DNA of 64,000 nt from Drosophila pseudoobscura (Eukaryota > Arthropoda > Insecta > Diptera > Drosophilidae), in assembly GCF_009870125.1 (NCBI RefSeq), contig NC_046681.1, positions 21,465,001-21,529,000 of the forward strand, read 5' to 3'. A program made the position numbers and the translations under genes. Positions 1 to 13,234 of this stretch are shown in pieces; within the stretch, counting starts at the first letter, position 1; each line of letters starts with the position of its first letter. Below the pieces are notes generated by a model that was not told the DNA's origin, ran no database searches, and saw only the letters and a program-made list of their open reading frames with translations.

Positions 1-2781
1 TGTGACAAAGGTAAAAAAATAGTAAGTGATAACCAGTAAAGTTTTAACAAAATTAATTAAACTCTAGTCAAAAATGTTGTAATACTAAAATCTTTGAAAA
101 GAATTCTCCATGAAATTGATATTTTAACAAGTCAAAAATATGAACAATCTAAAAATATATATAGTATTTCTGAACAAACTTCGAAAACCGAAAATTCTTT
201 AAAAATTAAAAGCGATTAAAACGCATTTTCCCTGTGGAATGGAATGGATGATGACCTACGACAAAGGAAATGAAGTCATACTAATACACAGACACCGACA
301 CACATATAGTGCTCCCTCTCCCTCTCTCTCGCACACACACACACAAACACCCTAGAGAGTGCTCTTGCATGTGTGAGTGCTCAAAGTGCAGGCGGTGCTG
401 TGGCGGTGAGGGCAAAAAGCGAATAAGCAAAAACAGAAGCAGTCGCAAAAACAAGGAGAGGCGACGGCAGAGGAGAAATAGAGAACGGGCCCTACCAACA
501 AACAACAAAAACAACTTTGACAACGGATTGCACTGCGCATGCACATGCATGCACACTCTGGCAAACATATGCACACAAACACGCACGCAAGCTCACACAT
601 ATACTGATCTTACGCCGGTATTGGTGCTCTTTTGTTCGTTGACTGCAAAAAAAGGTGAAGAAAAATCAAAAAAAATAAATGGATAGGAAGAAAAAGTTTT
701 GCTCGAGACCGGAAAATGTAATAAAAACATAAAAACATTAAAAACGGTGCAACAAAAAAATATATTTATATATTAAAATGCAGAAAAAATATTGATTGCT
801 GAAAATACATTTAAAAGTGCCAAGAATGGAGGACAACACTTTAGTAAGATCAAAGAAACAAAATAAAGTAACAGAAATACAGTTGAAAAATGAAAAAAAC
901 ACTAGTACATTTAAAAAATAAAAATGCATATAAACACATAAAAGAATAAAAATTTGAAAATATTCAAAAACGCTTCAAAAGCTGAGAAGAAAAACTAATA
1001 TTTTCTGTGAGTGAATTTTCCTGAAATGGTTGCCTTTTCCTTATCCTTTTTTTTGTGCGTTTACTTTGCTTTTATTTCCCTTTATATTTTACTTTATGTG
1101 AAATTTTTGCTGTTATGCCAACGGCAGTTGAATGCACTCTGCCTTTACCTCGGTCGTCGCTGCCCCTTTGCTGATAATGATAATGAAATCATTAAGTATT
1201 ATACATATTAAATTATAATTACAGATGTTTTTGCTTGTTGAAAACATTTAAAAATATTAAAATTAAATTTTTAAAGAGAACTTTCTAATATATTTGTGAG
1301 ATTTTAAAAACTTTTTGTCAGTATAGAATTTTAATAAATATTTTAAACTATTTTTCTGAGTCATGCTCTAGAATGTCCTCGCCCGACCTTGAATAAAAAA
1401 ATGTATGTAAAATGAACAATTATAAAATTCCGAGGGAAGCACTACACTGACATTCTATTCCACAACCGTCCAATGCAATCCCCAAAATTACTCATGAATT
1501 ACTTATCATAACTCAGCATTTCCATTGAAATCAAACTCCAGAGCAATAAAATATGAGGCAAAAGCTGGGGCAGAAATTATGTAAATAATATACAAATTTG
1601 CAGATAAATAGATAAAGAAATAAACAAATAAAATATCAAATAAAAGAAGGCATAATTCATGAAAAGTATGAAGGGAAAATTTAAGTAACTAATTCAATTA
1701 AAAACTACAGTTTTTTTAAACTATTTGCAACGAAATGCCATCTAATTGAGGACTTTTATGCATCAACAAGAATTGTTTCCTTTTTTCTTTGTTTTGCATT
1801 TTATTTAATTATTGGTGTTGTTTTTGTTGTATTCTGTTTTTTTGGTCAACGAAGGAGAAGAGTGCGACACCATGCCCCTCGCTGGGCCAAAGGACAATGG
1901 TTCAAGTGCAAAGAAGATGCCGCCCAGCACTACGAGCATGCAACAAGGACGGAGCGACATGCAAGGACATTACGAGCGAGCGAAATGCCGTGGTGAGTTT
2001 CTCATATTGCGTATACGCCGTGTGTGGTGGATAGGACACAGAAGCGACAGAGAGAGGGCGAAAGCAGAACTATTTATGGAAAGGGGAAGAGGGAGCTCTC
2101 CTCAGCCTTGATTCCGCCCTTGAACTAACATTCAGGGAACAGGGTACTACTATTCCCGGCTACCGGCTCCAAGCTCCTCCTGGTCTACTCTACCATCGCC
2201 TGTGGTGTCTCCTGGCTTCCCTTCTCTCCCCTTTCTAGACAGATGCGTTCGCTTCATTTGCTTCGCTCCCAGCAGCGGGAGGGCGGGCCAGGAGTCAGCA
2301 CAGCTGGAAACCAGTTAAGGGACACAGCAGGGTTGGGGTTGGGGGACTTGCTGCAAGCTGCATATGTTGGCAGTCGAGCGTTTATTCTGTTTGCGGTCTC
2401 TGCTCTTTCAGAGCGTGTGTGCCCCCATGATGTCCTTGCAACAACAATGGCAGGCTTTTGACATTGATTTTGTGCATTCTGCAGATGTATTATTATGTGT
2501 GTGAGTGTGTGTGTGTGGCAATTGTTGGACTACTGTCAAACTCCTAGTCCAACTCCTATTCCAGCTGTCTTATGCCATGGAAATTTGTCTTGATTTTGGC
2601 TCCAATTTCCTTAGATTTGTGTGCCACACAAATCGATAGTACAATTTAATTGGTTCCTTTTTTTAACAGAAAATCAATAAATAAAGTAGTTCAAATATGA
2701 GAAGCAACAGGATGTGGGGATAACTTTTATCTTAAGGTGGCTTTTATTTGTTTAGCTTGGAATTTCATCGATAAAATGTTT

Positions 2782-3560
2782 TCACATTTGTTGAAAGCGT
2801 TGAAAGCAAATAAACAACAAAAGATACAGCAGTGGGACGTAAAGAAAATGGAAGAAGATACTGTCCTGTATAGGTTTGTTTTTTATATAAATGTTTCCTC
2901 CTTTGAAAATATTTAAATCTTCAATCTTTTCTGAATTTTCAGAAAAATATTCCTTCTTTACTTCAGGTTTTAATTTGAAAAGATTTCTGCCGTTTTTCGC
3001 TATAAATCCTGATTTCATGGCAACCCAAAGAATACAATACATTCTATAACCAGAGAAAAAAACCGATTTCTCCGCATTTATTCGCCATTTCTCCCAGCCA
3101 CAAATCAATTCCTGAGAGTCTGCTCCGTAAAAGCTTATCGAAATGCACTGCATTTCGCTTTTCCCTCTTTGCAAATCATTCAAAATTGATGCGTAATAAA
3201 TGCAAAAATATATACAAAAGAGGGAGAAAACAATATAATAAAAACTGAATTGAGAATGGAATAAGAATGAGAATGAGAGAATGGTGGAGAGGGTGGATGA
3301 AGGAGAAGCAGCAACAGCAGCAGAATGGGGGAGCGGGAGGAGAAAAACTACAATTGAAACTTGAGCAAACAAAAGGCAACGTAAAATGTTTGCAAATTGA
3401 ATTTCAAGTAAATATGAGCAATGCAATGTGAAAACTAAATATACAGATACAATTTCAAACAGAAAAGATACATATTCACAGATGCAGAGATGCACACACA
3501 CAGATACTACCTTCCAGAGAGATACAAACAGTGCTGCCAAATGGATGGCAATGTCTGTCT
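2782..3560 (-). other. Unusually long open frame in AT-rich DNA, probably not a gene
   Basis: The minus strand stays open for about 260 codons from just after a TAG near 3560 to a stop at 2782, long for AT-rich DNA. The first in-frame ATG comes only about halfway along, leaving about 120 residues that end in a hydrophobic stretch (FLYVPLLYLLLFICF). The upstream half is hydrophobic and partly made of GA/CT repeat. I recognise no family. It is listed because of its length, not because coding is likely. A chance frame is the simplest reading. Confidence 0.15.
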
Positions 3561-6500
3561 AAAGTTTCTACAGCTGTATCTGTATTTGTATCTGTATCGT
3601 TTTGTGTGTGTGTGTATCTTTGTATCTATCGAATGCAGTTTAACGCTTTAAAAGGAATTTTGTAGTTTATGCAGGCTGGCGATGCAACGTCTATATAAAG
3701 TTTTCCTCTGCCTCTGCCTCTGGCCCTGCCCCTGCTCTAGCCTCAATCTTGCTGTAGTCTTTTTCTTAGTCACTGGCACTCTCTCTCTCTTGCGCTCGCC
3801 CAGTCTATGACTGTACTATGTGGCAGCTATGGGAACGACGTCATCGCCATAGCCATTGCCATCATCAACCTCAACCTCAGCATCAGCATCGCAGCATCAG
3901 GAGGTGGCATCGGTCGTCTAGCAGCCTCATCCTCATCCTCTGAAGGAAGAAGAATCCCAAGAAGCAAGGAATACACACACACACACACTTACACAAAAAA
4001 ATCATACAAAAAACTAGCCGCAACAACAAGGCAATGCCCCCACCAGCCACCCAGCCACCATGCCACTTGCTTCCATCTTCCATCGGAGTCAAGTCCATGT
4101 TCTTGGCTCTCTCTCTCTCTCTCTTTCGCTCTCTATCTCTGTTTGGCTTTTGTGTATCTATAGAATATGCTGCCTGCTATTCTGGTGCTGCTTCGTGGCA
4201 GAAGATGCATCTTTCGGATAGCTAGAGAAGAGCACTATGATGGGGTGGGGTGGGCTGTTCGTTGTCTCTGGATGGAGGAGGAGGCTGTTTGTGTGCCTCG
4301 TAAGCAGCTTAGTGCACAATTAAAGCCCTTTTTTTTGTACCCACCGTCCTTTCAAGTGTCTTCTTTTGCAAAGTATTTCAATTAGAGGGAAAAACATATT
4401 ACGCATACGCTGCATTGGCTCCGCTCTCCCGCTAAAGAGGTCCAGGGCGTGGGGGAGGGGGGAATGCAGATTAAACGACTTAAAACATAGAAAAAATGTT
4501 GTTGGAGATTCTCCATTCAAGCGGAAAGTGCGTGCAATTATGGCGGGGCGGGAGCGGAGGGAGCGGCGGAAAGCTTAACTTAATGAAAGACTATTATTAA
4601 AAGAAAAGATGAAAGAAGAGAGGAATTGGCAGCTCGAGAGGTAACTGAGTTTCTTGAGAATCAATCAGCAATGCATGGATCCAGAGGAAGTGGGAAAAAC
4701 TGCAGAAATTCCTATGAAATTCTTGCAGAAATTCCAAGCAAACTCTTCAGAAATTCTGCTAAAATGCATATGAATTCTTGTTGCTGATTAATGCCCGAGA
4801 AAAGAGCTGGAATTTGAAGGTATTAATGATATAATGATCCCATGAGAAGTAGGTAATGAATGTATGCCTCTAAAGGAAGTGAAATGACTGTTGCAGAAGT
4901 GTGGGAAAATCTGTTGGAAGATTCCTTAATAATACTGAAGATATTATGATAAAGTTTTTTGTAGAATTGGCTCTAGTCTTAGTAGAGAAGAAGTAGAGTT
5001 TCTTGGGAATCTATTTAGATTGAATACTATATGTGGAATTATAGATTCGTTTTCAATTTAAGCAAAGAAATATCTCAAAACAGTGTTAATGAATGATCTC
5101 TTATAATCTTAAAAACCTCTTCAGCTTTTCCTATAGAAAGGATAAGCTTTATCTAATTCGAAAAGTAATAAATTCTTTACAAGTTTCATATGTGATTCAT
5201 TTCATCCCTAAAGGCTCCTCCTGTATTTATCCCCCCGAGATCCCCCTCGAACCTAAACACTCATCAGAGATGACCTCAAAATGCCATCCCAGAATCGCAC
5301 AATCCCACAATTGTGTATACGCCATGGGGGCTGAAGCTGTCTGTCAGAGACAGCAAACGGCAGGCAGCTGCACCTGCTTTATGCCTGTTTCCTGCTGGGC
5401 CATCAATAACTAACGAGCATAATCCTGGTCTGCCACCCGTGGGCACCCGTACCCCCCGTTGTCCCCCGCCTAATGCCCCGCTTAGGCATTCGAACCGGAG
5501 ATGAATTCTGGTGGTAGCAAAGTGAGAGGCAGGGCAGAAACAGCAGTCGAAGGGAAACCAATGAACCCTCACGAGAGAGAGAGATTTGCCTGAGTGACTT
5601 TCGAGTCAAGGTGAGTGCGCATGTGCAACAAGCCGCAAGGATCTTGCCTCCAAAAATGCTACCATAACTGTACTTGAAAGCGGACAGAACGAAAGGGAAG
5701 ACAACAGAAAAGAGGTAGCAACGTATTCAGAGCATGACCATTGACAAAAAAGGGGGAATCCTCAGATATCATGAAAGTTACGAGTATAAAAAGATAGAAA
5801 GTAGTAGTACGAGTAGTATTTCTCACATAAAGGGAGACCTTTGTCTACAATTGAAACTTTTGCACAGTTTTTCCATATGTCTGGCTTGCGTATTTTATTC
5901 GCTTTTTTCGTTGCTGTCGTTCAAAATGCATCGTAATGAATGTCATCCGTTTCACTTTGAATTATGTCATCCACTGCTGTGTGACACACATTCCCAGACA
6001 TAGAGAGAGAAATAGATACACACGCACACATTCGCACATATTTACATGGAGAGATTGCCCGCCTAACCAACTGCATTTCTCATTAGCAATAGAAAATGGC
6101 CTCCCCTCTTCTACAGGCTGCCAATTCCCGCTCCCTCTTCTCCACTCGTTTTGATCCGGTCTGGTCTCGTCTTTGGGGTTTCATAGAGACTCTGTTTCCG
6201 TTTTGACATTTGCTAACAAAATACCGCTGCTGATTCAAGTTTTCAGCGATTTCGAGGTAAGGAAATTATACTACGAAAATATGCAGAATCTTATAAGAGA
6301 GAGAGACACTCGAACTCGAACATTTTTCGAGTATTTAAATGCCTCGCGATAGCATCATCTTAGCCTTTACATTTTGGGATTCCCTCTTTTTAAAATTCTC
6401 GGTGAAGATCGGTCTTAATTTTTTGTGAAACATGCATAAATATATATAGAATGATATCATACTAAAAATTCAAAAATGCAATCAGCGAAATAAAAACTAT

Positions 6501-6741
6501 GTATTTTCGGGGCCAACTAAAACCAGCTATTCACTATTTTCTTTTTGTCCAAAAATATGGTATAAGATGCATCATCTATTTCTTCTATATATGTGGTCTG
6601 TGCGTCGATAAGACTATAATTTTGTCAAACATAACTCCTCCTCCAATCCAAACCCCTCTCCATCCCCTTTCCCCATTATTCTCATGCAAAATGGCCGCCA
6701 ATAAGCGTGTGACTTGACTTAACAACAAACCCACAAACAAT

Positions 6742-6744
<3 letters not shown>

Positions 6745-6778
<34 letters not shown>
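6745..6778. repeat. (CT)n microsatellite, about 17 units
   Basis: Uninterrupted CT dinucleotide run. Similar CT/GA runs occur at about 9823-9845 and 16193-16213. CT/GA runs can bind GAGA factor in flies, but there is no context here to claim a regulatory role. Confidence 0.95.
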
Positions 6779-6780
<2 letters not shown>

Positions 6781-9700
6781 GACTCTGTTACTAAGGCGAA
6801 TGCTCTTCAACTATTGTTGCTATTGCTATTGCTTTTGCCTTTGTTCTAATTCTGTCTTTGCCTCTGCCTTTGCTTTTGCCTTTGGCTCTAGTTGTTTTAT
6901 TGCTTTTCTCATTAATTTCAATTTTTGCTCATGTAAATGGCGTTCGCATATTGCGGGGTAACAATTTTTATTGACGTCGCGTCGCCCGTTTGTTTTACTT
7001 TTTTTTCTTTCTTTTTTTTTTAATGATTAACATTTTTGCTGTAGCTAGAGACACTGGCACTGGCACTTGCTGTTTTTGTTGTTGCCAGTTGGTCTAGCAA
7101 ATTGTTTCTCAATTATTATAATTTGTTGCAATTGTTGAATCATCTCTCGTATTACACCACTTTTCAATTGGCTGAAAATGCTATATCCGTGGTGCATTGT
7201 TGAATTATTTAACGAAAATTAGGAGGGCAATTCCTAAAGGCTGATATGAGAGGATTATTTTTCGCAGCGAACCGTTTCTATGGCATGTTCTTATAATTAA
7301 ATCGCACTCATTTAAGGCCGCTGTTCTACTTATTCTCTTATTCGATTCCTTGGACATTTTTGTCTTTCTAATAGTTCACCTGACTTTTTAAATACTTTCT
7401 ATATTTAAAACATTTTCGAAAATAAAATAAATTTAATAAACAACGGTTTGCGAGTGTCCGAATTCAGGTAAAATGCAGCTCAACCCTTAGATATAGTCCT
7501 TATATCTTTGACATGGAAACTGCCAACAATTTTCTGTTGAACACCTAATTATGTTTCTCAAAATTTGTTAAGCATTGAAACTTTCTCAATTTTTTTGATT
7601 GATATCCTGCCCCCAGAATGTAATGGTTATACCATTATTAATTTTTGTACTCAATTTCAAGGAATTTGTTGTATCATAATCGTAAAAACAAGAAAATTAC
7701 AGGCGATATCAACACCAGGCAAATCGCATTTAAAAATCGTTGCTGCGGACAGAAATTGCTTTGCAAATTATATAGTAGCCAGCCACCCTAAGGAGTCTCT
7801 GCCTCTCTCCGTCTTCCACATTCCCCGATCCCCTTAGTATACACGTAACGGTATAACTAATTTATGCCGCCAGGCAATGAAGAAACTTCTAAAGAATTGG
7901 CCCGAAACATGACAACAACAAAAAACAGGAACAGAAACAGAACTGCAGAGAAATGAAGAAAGAAAAAAGAGAGCTAAAGGCGGAAGTTTGCCCAAGAAGA
8001 AGCCAATTGAATGCAGCAGGCAAAACGACTCCAACTCCAACTCCAAGAGTCCGAGACTCCAACGATTTGAACTCCACTGAAGAACAAGTGCAGTTAAGCG
8101 AGGCTTTAAAGTTTTTTTCGGTGAAAGGGTGGAACAAAAAAAAAACAGGCAATCAAAAGGTTCTTCCTTTGAAATACACTATCTTTGGGGTTGGATGATT
8201 TTGGGGATTGTTAGGTATATAATTTAAATGGAAACTCGAACAGAATCAGATAAGATAACAGAATCAGAGACGGAATCTCAGTATCTGAAATGTTTTCGTA
8301 CTTGTAGGCGGAGAAATATGTGAAGTATGGAATGAGTATATTATAGAATGCTACACTGATAGAATTAGGGAACAATTCGCAATGGATAATTTCCCTCAAT
8401 GGTTTAAGGGTATCTTGTCTCCCTAGACATGACGCTCCCTCAAACTCGTATAAGAATTATTATTATGAGTTTATGTGGACTTAACAAAGACCAATCTATC
8501 TTTTTGATAGATGATTTTCTAGGTATTCATTTAATGGCAAATATTTCTTAAAGTGTACCTACTTTCAATGAAGAAATTCTAAGCACGACCTTCAAGTGTA
8601 ACCTTTAAGTGTATTTAGTGCCTCGACTAAGATGTTCTCTGACTTCGTTGACCTGTCATTCGATTAAAAGAGTGTGATGGTGGAAGTGTGAGGATTACAG
8701 AAGGGAAGTCGGGTGACAGAATGGAGGTCTGGGAGTAAGAAAAAACGAGGGAGAGTAGAGGTAGAACACCAGTTAATTGCCAGCTGCCTTTAGCAGACGG
8801 AATGCAAGGAAGGAAGGAAGGAAAGACGGAAGGAAGACAGACACCAAGGAGTAATAGGAAAAAAAGAACATCAAGAGAAAGAACTGCAACCGGTCTTTCT
8901 TTTGCTTAAACTTTTTACTTTTTCCTAGTTTATTTTGGTATAATTTGTGTGTTGTTTGAACCACGCGTCGTATGCGTAATTAGATTTGTGTGTTTGCCTT
9001 AGCATCGACTTTCTTTCACTAATTGGACTTAAAGTCACAGAGCAAGAACCCCAGAGCTACGCTACCACAAAGGAAGCTGAGCTATGCAAAAACTGGCAAA
9101 AAAAAAGAGTTGAAACTACTTTGAGAGTGGAGTGCACTGGGAGAAAGCATCAGGAGGCTGAATGGGGATTGAGTAGGGAAGGGAAAGGAAAGGAGTAGGA
9201 AAGGGAAGGCAGTATCTTGTATAAATCAGCTGAGAATGTCCAACTAGAAGACTACTTCATACATACATAATTTTCGTGCCTTAAGACACGGAAAAAGATA
9301 TGGGATATTGGAAAGAATCCCTATGAACACACTTCATTCTTGGGCCATCCGCCGGCTCCCTCGCCGCAATGAGTAAAATATCGGACGATGACGAAAACTA
9401 TTTTGTATATAAAAGAGAGATGAGAGAAGTCTTCTCAACTTCTTTTCTAATCTTCTATATCTCTTTTTTCAGTGAACAATGACTTGAAAATTCGAGATTT
9501 CTTGTGATCCCGAACTGAAGAACTTTTCTCACATTCAATTCTTTTTTTGGTTTCTTTCTTCTTTACTTCCTCTTTCATAAGCATATGTATCTTTCTCTGA
9601 ATAAGAAGTAATCAAAATATGTAAATTCTCTAAGCATTGTTCTCTTCGTTTGCTGAACTTTTTCGCTCAGTGCATAGACATGGACCTGGACATTGGCATT

Positions 9701-12700
9701 GCATCGATGATGATGATGATGATGATGAAATTCAGGTTTGGCAACGTGCAACAGCACTGAACGCTTAAACGATCCTCGACCCTAGGGTGCAAAGTCGTTC
9801 TTGCCTCTCACTGTGTTGGATCATTCTCTCTCTCTCTCTCTCTCTATGTTGCCCCCCTACTCCACTAGGTAGTGACGTTGCATTTATTTTATTTTATTTT
9901 TTTTGCATCACCCATAAAACGAGTTTTTGCCACTGTTCTTCCCGCTCTTTTTGTACCGCTCCGCTTCTCTGCTACCAACCGCTGTCTTCCCTCTGCCTTC
10001 CTTGCCACAAACACTCTTGCCCCTCTCCGCTCCCTAGATGGAACCCGTCCACGCTCTATTGGATTCTTGATGCGATGCGACTTTGGTTCGTCTACCTTCT
10101 GGCTTTTGTTTAGTTGCCATGTTGCATAGGATTTTGAACCCGTTTCATGCTACCCCATCTACCCCTATGCCTCACTCTTTCTCTCTCTCTCGTTGGCACA
10201 GCTCGTTGCATGTGGCGTCCCTAACCTAACCTAACTTTTAGCTCAAAGCTTTTTGTTGCCTCTTGCCACCTTCCCACCATTTCCACTTCCCACTTTTTGT
10301 TCCAGTCTCTTTGTTGTTGGTGCGGCTTTTCAGTGTGTTGCACGTTTTGTGTGTGTGCAACAGAAAATGAAAAAAAACAACAATATTTTATGGCCTTTCA
10401 TTGTTAAAATTGCATTCTCTGCTATCTTTGATCTTTTTCTCATTCTCTGTCTCCCTCTGTCGTGTGTGTGTGTGTGTGTGTGTTAATTGTTTAATTAACC
10501 CGATTTGCCCTAAAGCTGTTGACATTCTGTTTGGGTTAAGCTAATTTGTTATAAATTGATAATCGCTGATGTGTTTTATATTGCATTTACAATGGGAATT
10601 ACGTAAAACGTAAGGTATTTTCAAGATTTTTCAATGGTTTAGGTTGTTTGTATGGCATCATTAGTTGGTTCTATTCGGTGAAGAGTGGGTTCTTATGGAG
10701 GAGATTGAGGAGCTTTCTCTCTAACTCTCCATTATATAAAATAGTCTTGGATCGTCGTACGTATATTCTTCATAAATAGCGGTCCATCTCGACGGTATTT
10801 TTTTGTGGCTTAAGCAAGTGAGCCGAGGATTAATTGGTTTTATTCCTTTGAAAACATTTTTACCCATGCCCCTATAAGTTCCTGCTTTATTAACTTACTT
10901 TATATTAAAAGCAATTAATTTTTCTTGAGGCAACTTCCATACTTTTCCATAATTTTCCCACTCGCAATTTTGCAAACTTTCTTGCATCGCCTACCACTTT
11001 ATTGGCCAACTTTTCCTTGTCAACTTTTTGTGTGCGACAAGAGAAAACCACTCCATATACGAGTATGTATGAAAAAGATATCTTTTTAATGAAAATAATT
11101 GCAATTTTTCGCATAATTTATGACTGCACCCACACCCACACCCACAAAAGCACACGCACACACAGGCAGAGGCACAGGCAGATGCAGATGCAAATACAAA
11201 GAAACGCACAAACCAGAGCAGAATCTCTTGGACCCATAATTCACTCAAGGCAAACGACAAGAAAGGAAAGGCGGTTGGGGTTCGGGAATCGAAGCCTTGA
11301 ATACCCTAACTATTTGAAAACTTTCTATGGGAGTTGCTTTCACAGTTGGATGTGCTTTCAAGAACAATATACATTATTGAAATACAGTCTTTAAGGTTTC
11401 AAAAATATATTTTTTTAGAAGCTGTTCGATTTGAAGGTGGGTTTAAATTTTTTTTAGATTGGAGTCACTTCTGAGCGTTATATTATGAAACAATCATACA
11501 CATTTTTGCTCTATTATTTTCAATAGTATTTTAGAGAATGTTTCTAAGATTTGGTGGCGTTGCTGCTCTAGTTCGGATTATAACTGCTTTCTTTTCTTCT
11601 TTGCAAACATCTGATCAAAAGAATAATACCCTTTCCCAGGGAATAACAACGGATGCTCGGCTCTTTCTTTCTTTGTTGCACTCTCTCTTTTGTGGCGAAA
11701 TGATGAAAACGATGAAAAAGTAATTTGTGGCACATGTGGGAGGTTTTTGAATAAAACTTACTTTACTGGGCGTTCCGGAGGGGGAGGGGGAAGAGGAAAT
11801 TGAGGATCCCACCGCCAGGTAGGAAAGAGGAGGCTGGTTACGTTACCCCCCGATTGGAATTGGAAGGGGTGTAAGCTGCAATCAACAACAATGAAAAATT
11901 ACAGACACCGAAAACCCAAAAACAACAAAAACATCATTTGAGAGTGTGTGTGTGTAAGTGTTGCGTATTTCCTGTGTGTTGATGTGTGGGTGAGAGCGAC
12001 AGAGAGAGAGAGAGTATGCAAATTGCAAAATGAATGAAAAACGTCAGCAGCGGCAGCAGTCATAACAACAACAAAAATTCAATTGAATATTCCGTCATGC
12101 AAATGCAGCGAAAAGAGTACAAAAGAGAGCAGCATTAGAGAGATGCAGAGAGAGAGAGAGAGCCGACAAAGTTTGCCAAAAACCTAAAGAGAGCGGATAA
12201 GCAGAACGAAAGCTCTTCTCTGTTCGGTTCGCTCTCTTCTCTGCTTTGTTGCTGCTGCCTCTGTCGACTGCGCTGTCGTCGCTGCAAGCTGCGTGTCATT
12301 GACCTTTGAAATTGCATGTGGCGCTGTCGCTGCTTCTATCGCTGCCGCTGCTGCTGCTGTTGCTGTTGCCTCTCTGCTTTTTGCCTTATCGGCTACGTCA
12401 TTCTACGCTATTTCGCATTGGCATTGCCACATGCCCCTTCGGGCGATGAGGCAGCCAGCCAGCCAGCCTGCTGTCTGGTCTGCCTTCGTCATCAACGTGT
12501 GTCGCTTTCCGTGTGTCCCCTCCCCCTTTACCCCTTCTCCATTGCCGCTCACTCTCTCTCTATATCTTTCGCTCCTTCTTGCTCTCAGTGTGCGTGTTTT
12601 TGTTTGTTTGTGTGAGAGAACAAAATTCTGTGGCTGCTTATCTCTGACTTCTTTTTGCATTGTGTCGCCGTCGCCGAAACGTTTTTCAATATTTCAATAT

Positions 12701-13221
12701 CTTTGGAGATTACCACCACACTTCCACACTTCCTATCAATGAGCCTTCTCATTTCTTTCCTCTTTTTTGACATCCTCGTCTTCTACCCACAAATCTTCTC
12801 CGTTCTTCTCTTCTACCTAATTCTTATCTTTCTGCTCATCAGCTTCATAATTCCTCTTTTCTTTCTACCTGTTCTTTATACTTCTTACATTTCCGCTTCA
12901 CCTCAACCCGCCTCTGTTTTTCTTTAGCCCGCCTCCCTTTCTACTTACACCTCCTCTTTCTTTCCATCTTATTTGCTGCTTTTTTTTCCAGAGCTTTCTT
13001 TTCAATTAAATTTCTACATTCTTTTACTAATCTTCCACTCAAAAAAACAGAGGCAAACTTTGGCTCCTGCCCTCACTTCCCCAGAGATGGAGATATTCTC
13101 CATCTTCCACTTTGTGACAAACTCCCAAAAAAGAAAGCACACAAGAGAAAAAAAAGCAGTACCTCCCAGTACTTGCAGCGGCGATTGGATTGTCTCTCTT
13201 GTCTCAGCGCTTCCTCCGCGG

Positions 13222-13234
13222 AGTTCATTGAACG
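13222..13234. promoter_or_regulatory. Ecdysone-response-element-like inverted repeat (IR-1)
   Basis: The site reads AGTTCATTGAACG, two half-sites inverted around one base. It matches the EcR/USP consensus RGKTCANTGAMCY at every position but the last. It lies about 6 kb upstream of mir-100 on the side where the let-7-C promoter should be, and let-7-C transcription is known to be ecdysone dependent. The match is seen in the sequence; EcR binding and the let-7-C target are inferred. One near-match in 64 kb could occur by chance. Confidence 0.35.

Noticed and set aside
9369..9480. Short ORF MSKISDDDENYFVYKREM...
   Set aside because: The first half looks coding but it ends after about 37 codons in a pyrimidine-rich acceptor-like tract. 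No partner exon, so I could not support a gene.
10219..10238. Telomere-like CCTAA units (CCTAACCTAACCTAAC)
   Set aside because: Only three units; Drosophila telomeres are not made of such repeats, so this is a chance short tandem.
12293..12742. 149-codon plus ORF with Ala/Val and Cys-rich frames
   Set aside because: Results from a GCTGCTGTTGCT-type simple repeat; the overlapping frame gives polycysteine. Not gene-like.
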